DNA of 64,000 nucleotides from an uncultured Collinsella sp. (GCA_902490305.1 CABUDI010000009.1:6289-70288), one strand, 5' to 3'; positions 1-10,617 are shown, numbered from the stretch's first letter. Notes: a model not told the origin generated them from the sequence alone. Numbers and translations are program-made.

Positions 1-1040
1 TCGGCACCCATGCGCACCAGCTCGGATGCAAACATAAAGCGATTCTCGAAGATGTTCTCGGTGATAACGGAGCTGCCGTCGGCCAGGGCGGAGAGCACCA
101 TGATCTGCGCCTGCATGTCCGTGGGGAAACCGGGGAACGGGAGCGTCTGGATATCGACCGGCTTGATGTGCTCGACGCGATTCACGTGGACGCCATCCTC
201 GATGCGTTCGCAATCGATGCCCATGAGCTCCATCTTCTTGAGCACCATTCCCAAGTGGATGGGGCAAAAGCCTGTGACGTCGACACCGCGGTCGTCTGCC
301 ATCAACGCACCGGCAACGATAAAGGTACCGGCCTCGATGCGGTCGCCCACCACGCGATGGGTAACGGGATGCAGCTCCTCCACGCCCTCGATGGTCACGA
401 CAGGCGTACCGGCGCCGACAATCTTGGCGCCCATTTCGTTGAGCATGTTGGCGAGATCGACGATCTCGGGCTCGCGGGCGGCATTGTCGATTACCGTGGT
501 ACCCTGCGCGCGCACGGAGGCCATGATGAGATTCTCGGTCGCACCGACACTGGCAAACTCGAGCGTGACGGTGGTACCGTGCAGGCCCTGGGGCGCGTTG
601 GCGTTGATATAGCCGTGGGCGGTATCGAACTCAACGCCCAAGGCCTCAAGACCCAAGATATGCATATCGATCTTGCGAGCGCCCAGGTTGCAGCCGCCGG
701 GCATGGCGATCTTGGCGCGATGGAAACGGCCCAGCAGGGGTCCCATCACGGCAGTGGAAGCGCGCATCTTGGCAACGAGCTCGTAGGGCGCCTCCCAAGA
801 ATCAACCTGGGAGGTATCGATCTCGAGCGTGTGCTCGTCGAGAACATCGATCGTAGCGCCCATACCCTTGAGCACCTTGCCCATCACGTGGACATCGGAA
901 ATATCAGGCACGTTCTGCAGCGTCGTCTTGCCCGGCGCCAGAAGCGTTGCCGCCATAAGTTTGAGCGCGGAGTTCTTGGCACCCGAAACAGGCACGGAAC
1001 CTCCGATGGCGTGGCCACCCTCAACGCGGATAATATCCAA
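1..1040 (-). CDS. murA: UDP-N-acetylglucosamine 1-carboxyvinyltransferase MurA (3' end cut by window edge)
   Basis: First committed step of peptidoglycan synthesis: transfers enolpyruvate from PEP to UDP-GlcNAc in the cytoplasm. Reading the minus strand from a TTG at 1040 gives a clear MurA sequence: SGAKNSALK near residues 19-27 (Lys22/Asn23 of the active site) and PGGCNLGARKID near 114-125, with the catalytic Cys at about 117. About 346 codons are present; the family is usually about 420, so roughly the last 70 residues lie outside the window. TTG was chosen because GAAAGGG sits just upstream and the protein then begins LDIIRVEGG, the usual MurA start. It follows atpC on the same strand, as in other actinobacteria, but a hairpin lies between them. 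The Cys means natural fosfomycin sensitivity is possible; that is inference. Confidence 0.95.
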   Translation of the reverse strand, partial: MDIIRVEGGHAIGGSVPVSGAKNSALKLMAATLLAPGKTTLQNVPDISDVHVMGKVLKGMGATIDVLDEHTLEIDTSQVDSWEAPYELVAKMRASTAVMGPLLGRFHRAKIAMPGGCNLGARKIDMHILGLEALGVEFDTAHGYINANAPQGLHGTTVTLEFASVGATENLIMASVRAQGTTVIDNAAREPEIVDLANMLNEMGAKIVGAGTPVVTIEGVEELHPVTHRVVGDRIEAGTFIVAGALMADDRGVDVTGFCPIHLGMVLKKMELMGIDCERIEDGVHVNRVEHIKPVDIQTLPFPGFPTDMQAQIMVLSALADGSSVITENIFENRFMFASELVRMGA

Positions 1041-1053
1041 GGTCTACCCTTTC

Positions 1054-1092
1054 AAAAAGCATGCCCGGGGTGGCTGGGCCATCCCGGGCATG
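1054..1092 (-). terminator. Intrinsic terminator after atpC, just upstream of murA
   Basis: Ten-base-pair stem (1060-1069 with 1083-1092, arms CATGCCCGGG/CCCGGGCATG) with a 13-nt loop. On the minus strand it is followed by CTTTTTG. It lies between atpC and murA and ends only about 14 nt before the murA start, so it can end atp transcription and may also attenuate read-through into murA. Confidence 0.75.
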
Positions 1093-1128
1093 ATGTGTTC
1101 GCAAATGGTCGAACGCCAAAACGTTTGA

Positions 1129-1521
1129 CTATTGGGCAAGCTTGAGCTTACACCATGCGATTTCATTATAGAGGTAGGCGCGGCGTGCATCATCCTCCGA
1201 CAAATTACCCAGCTTCTCTTCAAAACCTTGAATATCAGCTTTAACCTTGTCGGCATCGACGGTCGCCAAATCGCAAGCGCGCTCGGCGAGGACAGTCACG
1301 ACATCGTCCGCAACCTGGGCATAGCCGCCGGCCACGGCAAACGTGTGGTCGACAGTGCCCATGGCCTTATCGGAAACGCGAACGTAACCGCGGTCGATTG
1401 TGCAGATTTCGCTGGAGTGAGCAGGCAGAACGCCAAACTCGCCATCCGTGGACGGAATCGACACAAACGCAGCGTCGCCCTCATAGGCGCAGCTCACGGG
1501 GCACACGATGCGGATACGCAT
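1129..1521 (-). CDS. atpC: F1 ATP synthase epsilon subunit
   Basis: Central-stalk subunit that couples rotation and can inhibit ATP hydrolysis. The 130 residues fit the usual two-part fold: an N-terminal beta sandwich (roughly 1-85, with the GEFGVLPAHS motif near 28-37) and a C-terminal helical hairpin. It is the last gene of the atp operon, starts 3 nt after the atpD stop and is followed by a strong terminator. Confidence 0.95.
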   Translation of the reverse strand: MRIRIVCPVSCAYEGDAAFVSIPSTDGEFGVLPAHSSEICTIDRGYVRVSDKAMGTVDHTFAVAGGYAQVADDVVTVLAERACDLATVDADKVKADIQGFEEKLGNLSEDDARRAYLYNEIAWCKLKLAQ

Positions 1522-1524
1522 AAC

Positions 1525-2978
<1,454 letters not shown>

Positions 2979-2979
<1 letters not shown>

Positions 2980-3887
2980 TACTGTTCCTCCAATGCTGAG
3001 GCTCCGCCGACGATCTCGTTGATCTCGGTCGTAATCGAAGCCTGGCGCACGCGACTATACGTGCGGGTAAGGGTCGAGATGATCGCGGTGGCGTTTTCCG
3101 TTGCGGAGTGCATGGCCTTGCGGCGCGCACCCTGCTCGGCGGCCGCCGAATCGATCAGGGCCTGGTAGATGACCGTCAGGATATATGACGGCACAAGCTT
3201 GCCGAGAACATGCTCGGGAGAGGGCACGAACTCGAACGTGGACGAGATGCGCTTAGGGGCGTCGGTCTCGTTCTTACGCGGACCGTGGGCCATAGCGATC
3301 ATCTCGGGGTCGAGCGGCAGCAAATGCTCGACGCGAAGCTCCTGATCCACGCGGTTCTTGGCGTGGTGGTAGACAAGCTCGACGCGGTCAAGCTCACCGG
3401 CTCGATACGCATCGCAGATATGAGAGGAAATCATGCGGGCCTGATTGAAATCGGGCTCGGAGGAATTGCCCTCAAAGTGCATGGCGACGTTTGCGCGGTC
3501 GCGGAAATACGTGGCCGGTTTGCGCCCACACGCGATGATCTCGCACTCGATGCCGTCGTTCGCCCAAGAAGCGGCGAGCTTTTCGGCCGTGCGCTCCACC
3601 GTCGTATTGAAACCGCCGGCAAGGCCGCGGTCCGAGGCAATGACGACAATCAGGCCATGCTTGACGCTCTCATGCTTCTGCAGCATGGGATCGGTGCCCG
3701 AGCAGGAGGCGTCGCCGGCGACCGTCAACATGACGTCGGTCAGCGCCTCCTTATAGGGCTCGGCCTGCTTGGAGCGATCGAGGGCACGACGGATCTTGGC
3801 CGTAGAGACCATCTCCATCGTGCGCGTGATCTGCTTGGTCGTGGTAACCGAGGAGATTCGCTTCTTAATGTCGCGAAGGTTGGCCAT
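2979..3887 (-). CDS. atpG: F1 ATP synthase gamma subunit
   Basis: Central rotor shaft of the F1 sector. At 302 residues it opens with the conserved MANLRDIKKRI and ITRTMEMVSTAKIRRA region and closes with the coiled-coil C-terminal helix (RNEITTEINEIVGGASAL-like segment). It lies 5 nt downstream of atpA, and its stop overlaps the atpD start by one base. Confidence 0.97.
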
Positions 3888-3892
3888 AGGGC

Positions 3893-5491
3893 TTAGTTCT
3901 CCTCTGATCCAGTCGTATCGGCATGGTGCTTGGCCATGAACTGCTGCTTGAAGTCACCGATGACACGCAAGAGCTCGGCCTTGGTGTCGTCGTCGATCTT
4001 CTTGGCGCGAACCTTGTCGAGCAGCGAGCCAAAGCCATTGTCCATGTACTCGATGAGCTCGGCACGGAAAGGCAGCACGTCGGCGATCTCCAGGTCATCC
4101 AGGAAGCCCTCGTTGCCGGCAAACAGCGTAACGATCTGCTCGCCAACCTCAAACGGCTGGTAGCGCGGCTGCTTCAGGAGCTCGGTCATGCGGGCACCAT
4201 GGGTCAGCTGCTTCTGAGTAGCCTCGTCGAGGTCGGAGCCGAACTGGGTAAAGCCAGCGAGCTCCTGGTACGAAGCGAGGTCCAGACGGAGGTTGCCGGC
4301 GACCTGCTTCATGGCCTTGGTCTGTGCATCGCCACCGACGCGGGACACGGAGATGCCCACGTCGACTGCCGGGCGCTGACCCTGGAAGAAGAGCTCGGAC
4401 TGCAGGTAGATCTGACCATCGGTAATGGAAATGACGTTGGTCGGAATGTAGGCCGAGACGTCGCCGTCCTGGGTCTCGATGATCGGCAGTGCCGTCATGG
4501 AGCCGTAGCCGTTCTTCTTGGACATCTTGACGGCACGCTCGAGCAGACGAGAGTGCAGGTAGAAGATGTCGCCAGGGTAGGCCTCGCGTCCGGGCGGACG
4601 ATGCAGCGTCAGCGACATCTGACGGTAGGCCACGGCCTGCTTGGACAGGTCGTCGTAGATGACGAGCACGTGACCGCCGGGGTTGGTCTCGCTGGCGGGC
4701 TTGCCGTCCTCGCCGTTGTACATAAAGAACTCGCCGATAGCGGCACCGGCCATAGGCGCGATGTACTGCATAGGGGCGGAATCGGCAGCGGTGGCCGAAA
4801 CGATGATGGTGTAGTCGAGCGCACCGTGCTGAGCGAGGGTCTCGCGGATGTTAGCAACCGTGGAGGCCTTCTGGCCGATGGCGACATAGATGCAGACCAT
4901 GCCCTTGCCGCGCTGATTGAGGATAGCGTCGATGGCGATGGCGGTCTTACCGGTCTTACGGTCGCCGATGATGAGCTCACGCTGACCACGGCCGATAGGC
5001 ACCATGGAGTCGATAGCCAGCAGGCCGGTCTGAACCGGCTCGCACACCGGGGTACGGTCGATGACGCCGGGGGCCTTGAACTCGATAGGACGGCGGTGCG
5101 TGGCGACAATGTCACCCAAACCGTCGATGGGCTGGCCGAGCGGATTGACGACGCGGCCGAGCATGGCACGGCTTACGGGGATATCCATAATGCGGCCAGT
5201 GGTGCGGCACTCGTCGCCTTCCTTGATGGAGTCGACGGCACCGAACAGAACGGCGCCGACCTCGTCACGGTCAAGGTTCTGGGCAAGGCCGAAGACGGTC
5301 TCACCGGTATCGGAGCTCTTGAACTCCAGAAGCTCGCCTGCCATGGCGCTCTTGAGGCCGGAGACGCGCGCGATGCCGTCGCCTACCTCGTCGACCGTTG
5401 AAACCTCATGCGTATCGACCGTCGCGGAGAGGCTCGTGAGCTGCTCCTGCAGTTTCTTGGCGATATCCTGGGCATTGAGGGTTTCGGACAT
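3893..5491 (-). CDS. atpA: F1 ATP synthase alpha subunit
   Basis: Non-catalytic nucleotide-binding subunit alternating with beta in F1. The 532 residues include the P-loop GDRKTGKT at 186-193, the N-terminal crown (VSTVDEVGDGIARVSGL) and the LTHGARMTELLKQ region near the C terminus. The ATG overlaps the atpH stop as TAATG, implying coupled translation. The C-terminal tail ending KHHADTTGSEEN is slightly longer than usual. Confidence 0.98.
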   Translation of the reverse strand: MSETLNAQDIAKKLQEQLTSLSATVDTHEVSTVDEVGDGIARVSGLKSAMAGELLEFKSSDTGETVFGLAQNLDRDEVGAVLFGAVDSIKEGDECRTTGRIMDIPVSRAMLGRVVNPLGQPIDGLGDIVATHRRPIEFKAPGVIDRTPVCEPVQTGLLAIDSMVPIGRGQRELIIGDRKTGKTAIAIDAILNQRGKGMVCIYVAIGQKASTVANIRETLAQHGALDYTIIVSATAADSAPMQYIAPMAGAAIGEFFMYNGEDGKPASETNPGGHVLVIYDDLSKQAVAYRQMSLTLHRPPGREAYPGDIFYLHSRLLERAVKMSKKNGYGSMTALPIIETQDGDVSAYIPTNVISITDGQIYLQSELFFQGQRPAVDVGISVSRVGGDAQTKAMKQVAGNLRLDLASYQELAGFTQFGSDLDEATQKQLTHGARMTELLKQPRYQPFEVGEQIVTLFAGNEGFLDDLEIADVLPFRAELIEYMDNGFGSLLDKVRAKKIDDDTKAELLRVIGDFKQQFMAKHHADTTGSEEN

Positions 5492-5967
5492 TAGGCTTCA
5501 CCTCCGTACGAATTAGCAGAGTTTGCGAGGGTCTCCTGCGCGATGCGCAGCTGCGTCTTGACGGAGATGTCACGACGCTCGCCGCGGGCCTCGAGCACCA
5601 GGCCGCCCACGATAGACGGGTCGACCTGCTCGATAAGGAATACCTTGCGGCCGAAGTCCTGCTCGCATTTCTTAGTGATGGTTTGACGCAGCTCGTCGTC
5701 GAGCGGGATCGCCGTGGTGACGGTCACGCCCACTACATCCTCGTCTTCCTCGGCAACATACTTAAAGGCAGCTGCCACCTTGGGAAGAAGGTCGAGCTGG
5801 TCGCGCTTGGACATGGTGTCGAGCACGGCGACGATCTCGGGGCTGGCGCTAGCCAGGCGCTCGATCATCTCGAGGTCCTCGAACACATGGTTCTCGGCCT
5901 TGGCGGCTTCCAAAAGGGAGCGCGCGTAGGTCTCGAGCACCTTGTCCTGATAGCGGCTAGTCGGCAT
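5491..5967 (-). CDS. atpH: F1 ATP synthase delta subunit
   Basis: Links F1 to the peripheral b stalk. The 158 residues are short for the family (usually 170-180), but the pattern is right: a helical N-terminal bundle and the conserved C-terminal segment ending IDPSIVGGLVLEARGERRDIS near 119-139. It overlaps atpF by 11 nt and atpA by one base in the conserved F-H-A order. Confidence 0.92.
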   Translation of the reverse strand: MPTSRYQDKVLETYARSLLEAAKAENHVFEDLEMIERLASASPEIVAVLDTMSKRDQLDLLPKVAAAFKYVAEEDEDVVGVTVTTAIPLDDELRQTITKKCEQDFGRKVFLIEQVDPSIVGGLVLEARGERRDISVKTQLRIAQETLANSANSYGGEA

Positions 5968-6559
5968 TCAGGCTACCTGCTTCCTGGATGTAGCGCTCGA
6001 TGAGCTTCTTCTGCTCGGACTCGTCCTCGAGTGCCTCGCCCACGATCTTGGTGGCGACGGCAACGGACAGGTCGGCGATGGAGCTCGCAGCACCGGCGTA
6101 GATGGACTTGCGCTCGTCCTCGACGGTCGTGTGGGCCTTGGCGATGATCTCCTCGGCCTCCTTGTGAGCAGCCTCGATGATACGGGCGCGCTCGGACTCG
6201 GCGTCCTTACGGGCCTCGAGAACGATGTCGGCAGCCTGACGACGGGCGTCGGTGACGATCGAGTCAGACTCAGCGCGCTTGGCGATAGCCTCCTGCTTGG
6301 TCTTCTCGGCCTCGTCGAGGCTCTCCTCGATCTTCTTGCCGCGCTCCTCCATGGTTTTCATGATGCCCGGCAGGGCGACCTTGGCCAGCACGATCCAGAT
6401 AATCAGGAAGGCGATAAGCGCCGGGATGAACTCCGCCATCTTAGGGATGAGGATGTCCGCACCGGCAGCGCCGTCTTCGGCGAACGCGGAAACCGGCATG
6501 AGCAGCGCGGCCGCGGACGCGGAGAGTGCGATCGCGCTCTTCTGGGATGAAAGATTCAT
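5957..6559 (-). CDS. atpF: F0 ATP synthase b subunit with an N-terminal signal-like extension
   Basis: Peripheral stalk subunit. The main membrane helix is near residues 44-63 (FIPALIAFLIIWIVLAKVAL), followed by the long charged helix rich in E, K and A that forms the dimeric stalk. Unusually, residues 1-28 look like a cleavable secretory signal: an N region with one Lys, a hydrophobic core (ALSASAAALLMPV) and AFA/ED as a possible cleavage site. Typical b subunits have just one hydrophobic segment. It sits between atpE and atpH and overlaps atpH by 11 nt. If the signal were cleaved, the mature N terminus would lie outside the cell just before the helix. Confidence 0.95.
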   Translation of the reverse strand: MNLSSQKSAIALSASAAALLMPVSAFAEDGAAGADILIPKMAEFIPALIAFLIIWIVLAKVALPGIMKTMEERGKKIEESLDEAEKTKQEAIAKRAESDSIVTDARRQAADIVLEARKDAESERARIIEAAHKEAEEIIAKAHTTVEDERKSIYAGAASSIADLSVAVATKIVGEALEDESEQKKLIERYIQEAGSLNAD

Positions 6560-6574
6560 ACTTGACGCTCCGTG

Positions 6575-6769
6575 CTATTTAACGATCAGCGCGACAACGA
6601 AGCCGATCAGAGCCAGAGCCTCGCCGAAGGCGGAGCCCATGATGAAGACGGTGAACACGCGGCCCTGGACCTCAGGCTGACGGGCCATAGCACCCGTAGC
6701 ACCCAGAGCAGACAGGCCGATAGCAAGACCAGCGCCGATAACACCGAGACCGTAACCGATAACTCCCAC
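6575..6769 (-). CDS. atpE: F0 ATP synthase c subunit (proteolipid)
   Basis: Forms the membrane rotor ring. The 64 residues make a two-helix hairpin with the polar loop ARQPE near 29-33 and the ion-binding Glu at about 50 (SAFGEALAL) in helix 2. The Gln and Ser/Thr ligands typical of sodium-binding c subunits are not seen, so proton coupling is likely. The start is GTG: AAAGGAGG lies 4 nt upstream and no other start is in frame. It is shorter than the usual 70-85 residues. About 120 nt separate it from atpB, including a weak GC-rich hairpin that may set the higher expression this subunit needs. Confidence 0.95.
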   Translation of the reverse strand: MGVIGYGLGVIGAGLAIGLSALGATGAMARQPEVQGRVFTVFIMGSAFGEALALIGFVVALIVK

Positions 6770-6893
6770 GATTCCTCCTTTGTCGTGCGTGTCTTATTTC
6801 ACGCAGGATAACCTTTTTATAACTGCCGGGCTCCATGGGTACGGGCACCGGCGGTTTAACGAATTGCCTTACCTTTAAGGCGCGAACGGAAGA

Positions 6894-7697
6894 CTACTCC
6901 TCCTCCGCGACCTCCTCTGCCTCGGAGACATACACGGCGGTAAGGACCGTGAAGACGTAAGCCTGGATAGCGCCGACCACAAGCTCGATCGCATAGATCA
7001 GGATGAGGATGGCAAGCCAGGCCAGCGAAGGCAGGGCACCGACGGCGTGGGCCGCGGAAACCTGCTGAAGCAGCGGCTGCATGAACATGCTCGCCATGAT
7101 GGCGAACGAGCCCATGACCACGTGTCCTGCGAACATGTTGCAGAACAGACGGACGGCGAGCGTGATGAGGCGCAGGAAGGTCGAGAAAAGCTCGACGACC
7201 CACACAAGCACGTTCATCGGGAAGCTCACGCCCTGCGGGGCGAGGCTCTTGATGTAGCCGATCACGCCGTGAGCCTTGCATCCGTAGTAGATGAAGTACA
7301 CGAAGGCGAAGATGGCGAGCGCGGCGGTGGAGCCGATTGCGCCGGTGCCGGGCTTCATTCCCGGGATCAGGCCGATCATGTTATTGATCAGGATGAACAG
7401 GAAAAGCGAGCACAGGAACGGGAAGTGCTTCTTCCAGTTCTCACCCACGACGCCCTTGCCGATATCGTTCTCGACGTACTCGATGATGTACTCGAAACCG
7501 TTGACGAAGAAGCCCTTGGGAACCAGGGTCTGCTTCTTCTTGAACACGGCCAGGACGATCAGGAGCACGATCGTGGAGACGATCAGCCAAAACGAGTACT
7601 GCGTGATGCCGCAGCTCAGATCGCCCACGACAGGGGTGGAGCTGAACTCGCTGACCAGATGATTAATCTCATCAGGCAGCTTTTCAAAAATTTCCAC
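6894..7697 (-). CDS. atpB: F0 ATP synthase a subunit
   Basis: Membrane stator that provides the proton half-channels. The 267 residues contain several membrane segments. The conserved RLFCNMFAGHVVMG region (about residues 170-183) holds the essential Arg. The last helix (ELVVGAIQAYVFTVLTAVYVSEA) carries the family's Gln. It begins 3 nt after the upstream membrane gene, in the standard operon position. Confidence 0.97.
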   Translation of the reverse strand: MEIFEKLPDEINHLVSEFSSTPVVGDLSCGITQYSFWLIVSTIVLLIVLAVFKKKQTLVPKGFFVNGFEYIIEYVENDIGKGVVGENWKKHFPFLCSLFLFILINNMIGLIPGMKPGTGAIGSTAALAIFAFVYFIYYGCKAHGVIGYIKSLAPQGVSFPMNVLVWVVELFSTFLRLITLAVRLFCNMFAGHVVMGSFAIMASMFMQPLLQQVSAAHAVGALPSLAWLAILILIYAIELVVGAIQAYVFTVLTAVYVSEAEEVAEEE

Positions 7698-7700
7698 GAC

Positions 7701-8012
7701 TTACCTTTCGACCTCATGAGGATCTCGCAGCGCCTTGGCGACGCGAACCGTGCAGGCGGCCATAAAGACCACGAAGCCGATCGCCTCGCCCAGGAGGAAC
7801 ATGCGAAATGCCTCTCCGAACAACGCAAACACAACCAAGGTAAAGACGAGCAGGGCGACTGCCGAGACCGCCAGACTCACCATACCCTTGAGCATGTCCG
7901 CATTCTGCTTATCGTCAAGAACCGGCTTGAGCGTAAAGACAAAGGGAAGGAAGGCAATTGCGCCCGCGATGGCGCCTGCAACGATAGCGAGCAGATCGGC
8001 TATCTGAAACAC
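7701..8012 (-). CDS. AtpI-like membrane protein at the head of the atp operon
   Basis: From the GTG at 8012 this is 103 residues with four hydrophobic segments, beginning VFQIADLLAIVAGAIAG. Its position before atpB and its topology match the poorly conserved AtpI/c-ring-assembly class, but no residue signature proves it. GTG at 8012 was chosen because GAGGAAG lies just upstream; a longer reading to 8087 has no ribosome site and would run into the proposed promoter. Probable role: help in rotor assembly or cation supply. The identification rests mainly on position. Confidence 0.6.
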   Translation of the reverse strand: MFQIADLLAIVAGAIAGAIAFLPFVFTLKPVLDDKQNADMLKGMVSLAVSAVALLVFTLVVFALFGEAFRMFLLGEAIGFVVFMAACTVRVAKALRDPHEVER

Positions 8013-8073
8013 TGGCTTCCTCGCTTTCCTTTTTAACGCCTCACAGCACAGTCCCAGCCAAACATTGGTGACT

Positions 8074-8101
8074 ATTGTACGAGCCAATCGCTAAAGTACA
8101 A
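8074..8101 (-). promoter_or_regulatory. Candidate sigma-70 promoter of the atp operon
   Basis: Minus strand: TTGTAC (8101-8096), 16-nt spacer, TACAAT (8079-8074). It lies about 62 nt before the GTG of the first atp gene, where the gap to upp requires a new promoter. The -10 box matches the consensus at five of six positions. Confidence 0.5.
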
Positions 8102-8292
8102 CCGTAAAACAAACGGTTAATACGCACCTGTACGTTTTCTTAAGGCCTTCTTTATGCCGCAGGTACGGTAATACGTTTTTTCGAACCCCTCAGCGCAAAA
8201 CGTCCGTTAACAGAAGTGCGCGTGGACGACTTTTGCTCGCCCGCGCGCACCATTTCTTCGTATTTGTGACCGTAGCCGACAAGGCTCAACGA
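8102..8292. other. Intergenic region between upp and the atp promoter
   Basis: About 190 nt without an open gene. It holds a small dyad (ACCGT-N7-ACGGT near 8101-8117) and a weak GC-rich hairpin near 8215-8259 (GTGCGCG/CGCGCAC arms) that could end upp transcription but lacks a T run. Confidence 0.4.
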
Positions 8293-8940
8293 CTAGAGCG
8301 TACCGTAGATGCGGTCGCCGGCGTCGCCCAGGCCGGGAACGATGTAGGCGGCCTCGTTGAGATGGTCATCGATGGCGCAGGTATAAATATGTACGTCGGG
8401 GTCCTTTTCGGTCAGTGACTTGAGGCCCTCGGGCGCGGCGACGATACACAGCATGCGGATATCCTTAACACCGCGCTCGCGCAGGTAGCTGATGGCCATC
8501 TCGGCCGAACCGCCCGTGGCGAGCATGGGGTCAACAACCAGGCAGATGCGCTGGTCGATATCCTTGGGCATCTTGCAGTAATACTCATGCGGCTCGTGGG
8601 TAACCTCGTCACGCTCCATACCGATGTGGCCCACGCGAGCGGAGGGTACCAAGTCGAGGATGCCATCGACCATGCCAAGGCCTGCGCGCAGGATGGGAAC
8701 GATGGCGAGCTTCTTGCCGGCAAGCTGCTTAAACGTGGCAGTGGTGATGGGAGTCTCGACCTCGACGTCTTCCATGGGCAGGTCGCGCATGGCCTCGTAG
8801 CCGTCAAAGAGCGCAAGCTCGCGCACGAGCTGGCGGAACTGGTTGGTGCCAGTGCTCTTGTCGCGCAAGATCGACAGCTTGTGCTGGACGAGCGGATGGT
8901 CGACAAGCGTCACACGGGACGTATCGTAGGTGACGGTCAT
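8293..8940 (-). CDS. upp: Uracil phosphoribosyltransferase
   Basis: Pyrimidine salvage: uracil + PRPP to UMP + PPi, in the cytoplasm. The 215 residues match the usual length. The PRPP-binding motif VVDPMLATGGSA is at about 135-146, and the C terminus has the uracil-binding YIVPGLGDAGDRIYGT segment. AAAGGGG lies upstream of the ATG. It stands 122 nt downstream of glpK on the same strand, so it could be co-transcribed or have its own promoter; none is clear. Confidence 0.97.
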   Translation of the reverse strand: MTVTYDTSRVTLVDHPLVQHKLSILRDKSTGTNQFRQLVRELALFDGYEAMRDLPMEDVEVETPITTATFKQLAGKKLAIVPILRAGLGMVDGILDLVPSARVGHIGMERDEVTHEPHEYYCKMPKDIDQRICLVVDPMLATGGSAEMAISYLRERGVKDIRMLCIVAAPEGLKSLTEKDPDVHIYTCAIDDHLNEAAYIVPGLGDAGDRIYGTL

Positions 8941-9062
8941 GGGTTGATGCCCCTTTCATTGCGGCCGGAAGATGGCCTTGCTGACAAGGCGCATGGCGAC
9001 GTTGTTGCCTCGCGCCGTGCATAAGTTTAACGGTTTGTTGCATCGAGCAGCTCGTCGCAACC

Positions 9063-10604
9063 CTACTGAGCGGTGTTGAGCGAACGCTTGACGGCATCAC
9101 GCCAACCAGCGAGGTTGCTCTCACGGCGCTCGGCGGACATGTGAGGATGGAAGACTTTGACGATCTGAGCGTTTTGCTCCAGCTCCTCCAAATCCTCCCA
9201 ATAGCCGACGGCAAGGCCCGCCAAGTACGCGGCGCCGATCGCCGTGGTCTCCACCGTCTCGCACTGCAGCACGGGGATATCCAGCAGATCGGCCTGGAAT
9301 TGCATGATGAACTCGTTGCGCGAGGCACCGCCATCGACGGACAGGCGCTCAATCGAAAGTCCCACGTCCTGCTCCATGGCGCGCAGCACGTCATAGCTCT
9401 GGTAGGCCATGGACTCGCAGGCCGCACGCACAATGGTCGCGCGACTCGAGGCGCCGGTCAGGCCGCACACGATACCGCGAGCATGCGGGTCCCACCAGGG
9501 AGCGCCCAGGCCTGCGAAGGCGGGAACGAAGTAGCAGCCCTCGTTGTCGTTAATCGAAGTGGCGAGTTGCGCGGACTCGCTCACGCTCGAGATGATGCCC
9601 ATGTTGTTGCGCAGCCAGTTCATGGTTGAGCCGGCGGCAAAGATAGAACCCTCGAGCGCATAGCTGATCTTGCCGTCCGCGGCGATACCGATCGTGGAGA
9701 CCAAACCGTTCTTGGATTCGACGATCTCGTCGCCGGTGTTCATGAGCATAAAGCAGCCCGTGCCATAGGTGTTTTTGGTCTGGCCGGGATGGAAGCAGCA
9801 GTGGCCGAACAGCGACGCCTGCTGGTCGCCCGCCACGCCCATGATGGGTGGCATGTTGGTCATGATGTCGCTCGCAACGCGGCCGTAGTCGCCCGAGCTC
9901 CAACGAACCTCGGGCATCATGGAACGCGGGACGTCGAAAAGCGCCAGCAGATCGTCGTCCCAATCGAGCGTATGGATATTAAAGAGCGCGGTGCGGCTGG
10001 CATTGGTGTAGTCGGTGGCAAAGACCTGACCGCCGGTGAGGTTGTAGATGAGCCAGGTGTCGATGGTGCCGAACATGAGGTCGCCCGCCGCCGCGCTCTC
10101 ACGCGCACCATCGACGTTGTCGAGGATCCACTGCACCTTGGAGGCCGAGAAATACGGATCGAGCGTGAGTCCCGTGCGGGAGCGCACCAGTTCTTCTGCG
10201 CCCTGCTCGACCAGCTCGTCGATCAGAGGTGCGGTGCGACGGCATTGCCACACGATGGCGTTATAGATGGGTTGGCCGCTTATGCGGTCCCACACCACCG
10301 TGGTCTCGCGCTGGTTGGAGATACCGATGGCGGCAATGCGGTCAGAATGGATGCCGCTCTTAAACTGGACCTCCATCATCACGCCGATCTGGCTGGCAAG
10401 CACCTCCGTGGGATCCTGCTCCACCCAGCCGGGGCGCGGGAAGCTGGTTTTGACGCTACGACGCGCCTGGGCGACGATGCAGCCGTACTCGTCGACGATG
10501 GTCGCGAGTACCGAGGTGGTGCCGCAGTCGAGCGCCATGATGTAGGAACCGCCAAAGCTAAACGAGGCGTCTTCCATGCCCAGGCTACCTAGATTCAACG
10601 ACAT
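9063..10604 (-). CDS. glpK: Glycerol kinase
   Basis: Phosphorylates glycerol to sn-glycerol 3-phosphate with ATP. The 513 residues have the FGGY-kinase layout: phosphate-1 loop ALDCGTTSV near 24-32, SNQRETTVVWDR near 96-107, and the C-terminal GGASRNEFIMQFQADLL segment. There is a 15-20-residue N-terminal extension before the usual YIMALDCGTTS start, so an internal start is possible. No glycerol channel or glycerol-3-phosphate dehydrogenase is nearby. The ATG is 13 nt after the tsaC stop, so the two probably share a transcript. Confidence 0.96.
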   Translation of the reverse strand: MSLNLGSLGMEDASFSFGGSYIMALDCGTTSVLATIVDEYGCIVAQARRSVKTSFPRPGWVEQDPTEVLASQIGVMMEVQFKSGIHSDRIAAIGISNQRETTVVWDRISGQPIYNAIVWQCRRTAPLIDELVEQGAEELVRSRTGLTLDPYFSASKVQWILDNVDGARESAAAGDLMFGTIDTWLIYNLTGGQVFATDYTNASRTALFNIHTLDWDDDLLALFDVPRSMMPEVRWSSGDYGRVASDIMTNMPPIMGVAGDQQASLFGHCCFHPGQTKNTYGTGCFMLMNTGDEIVESKNGLVSTIGIAADGKISYALEGSIFAAGSTMNWLRNNMGIISSVSESAQLATSINDNEGCYFVPAFAGLGAPWWDPHARGIVCGLTGASSRATIVRAACESMAYQSYDVLRAMEQDVGLSIERLSVDGGASRNEFIMQFQADLLDIPVLQCETVETTAIGAAYLAGLAVGYWEDLEELEQNAQIVKVFHPHMSAERRESNLAGWRDAVKRSLNTAQ

Positions 10605-10617
10605 CGCTTACACCTTT

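Noticed and set aside
6856..7281. 141-codon minus frame inside atpB
   Set aside because: Arg/His/Pro-rich shadow of the atpB coding frame.
8013..8087. 25-codon upstream extension of the atpI-like gene
   Set aside because: No ribosome site; it would include the candidate atp promoter. GTG at 8012 has GAGGAAG upstream.
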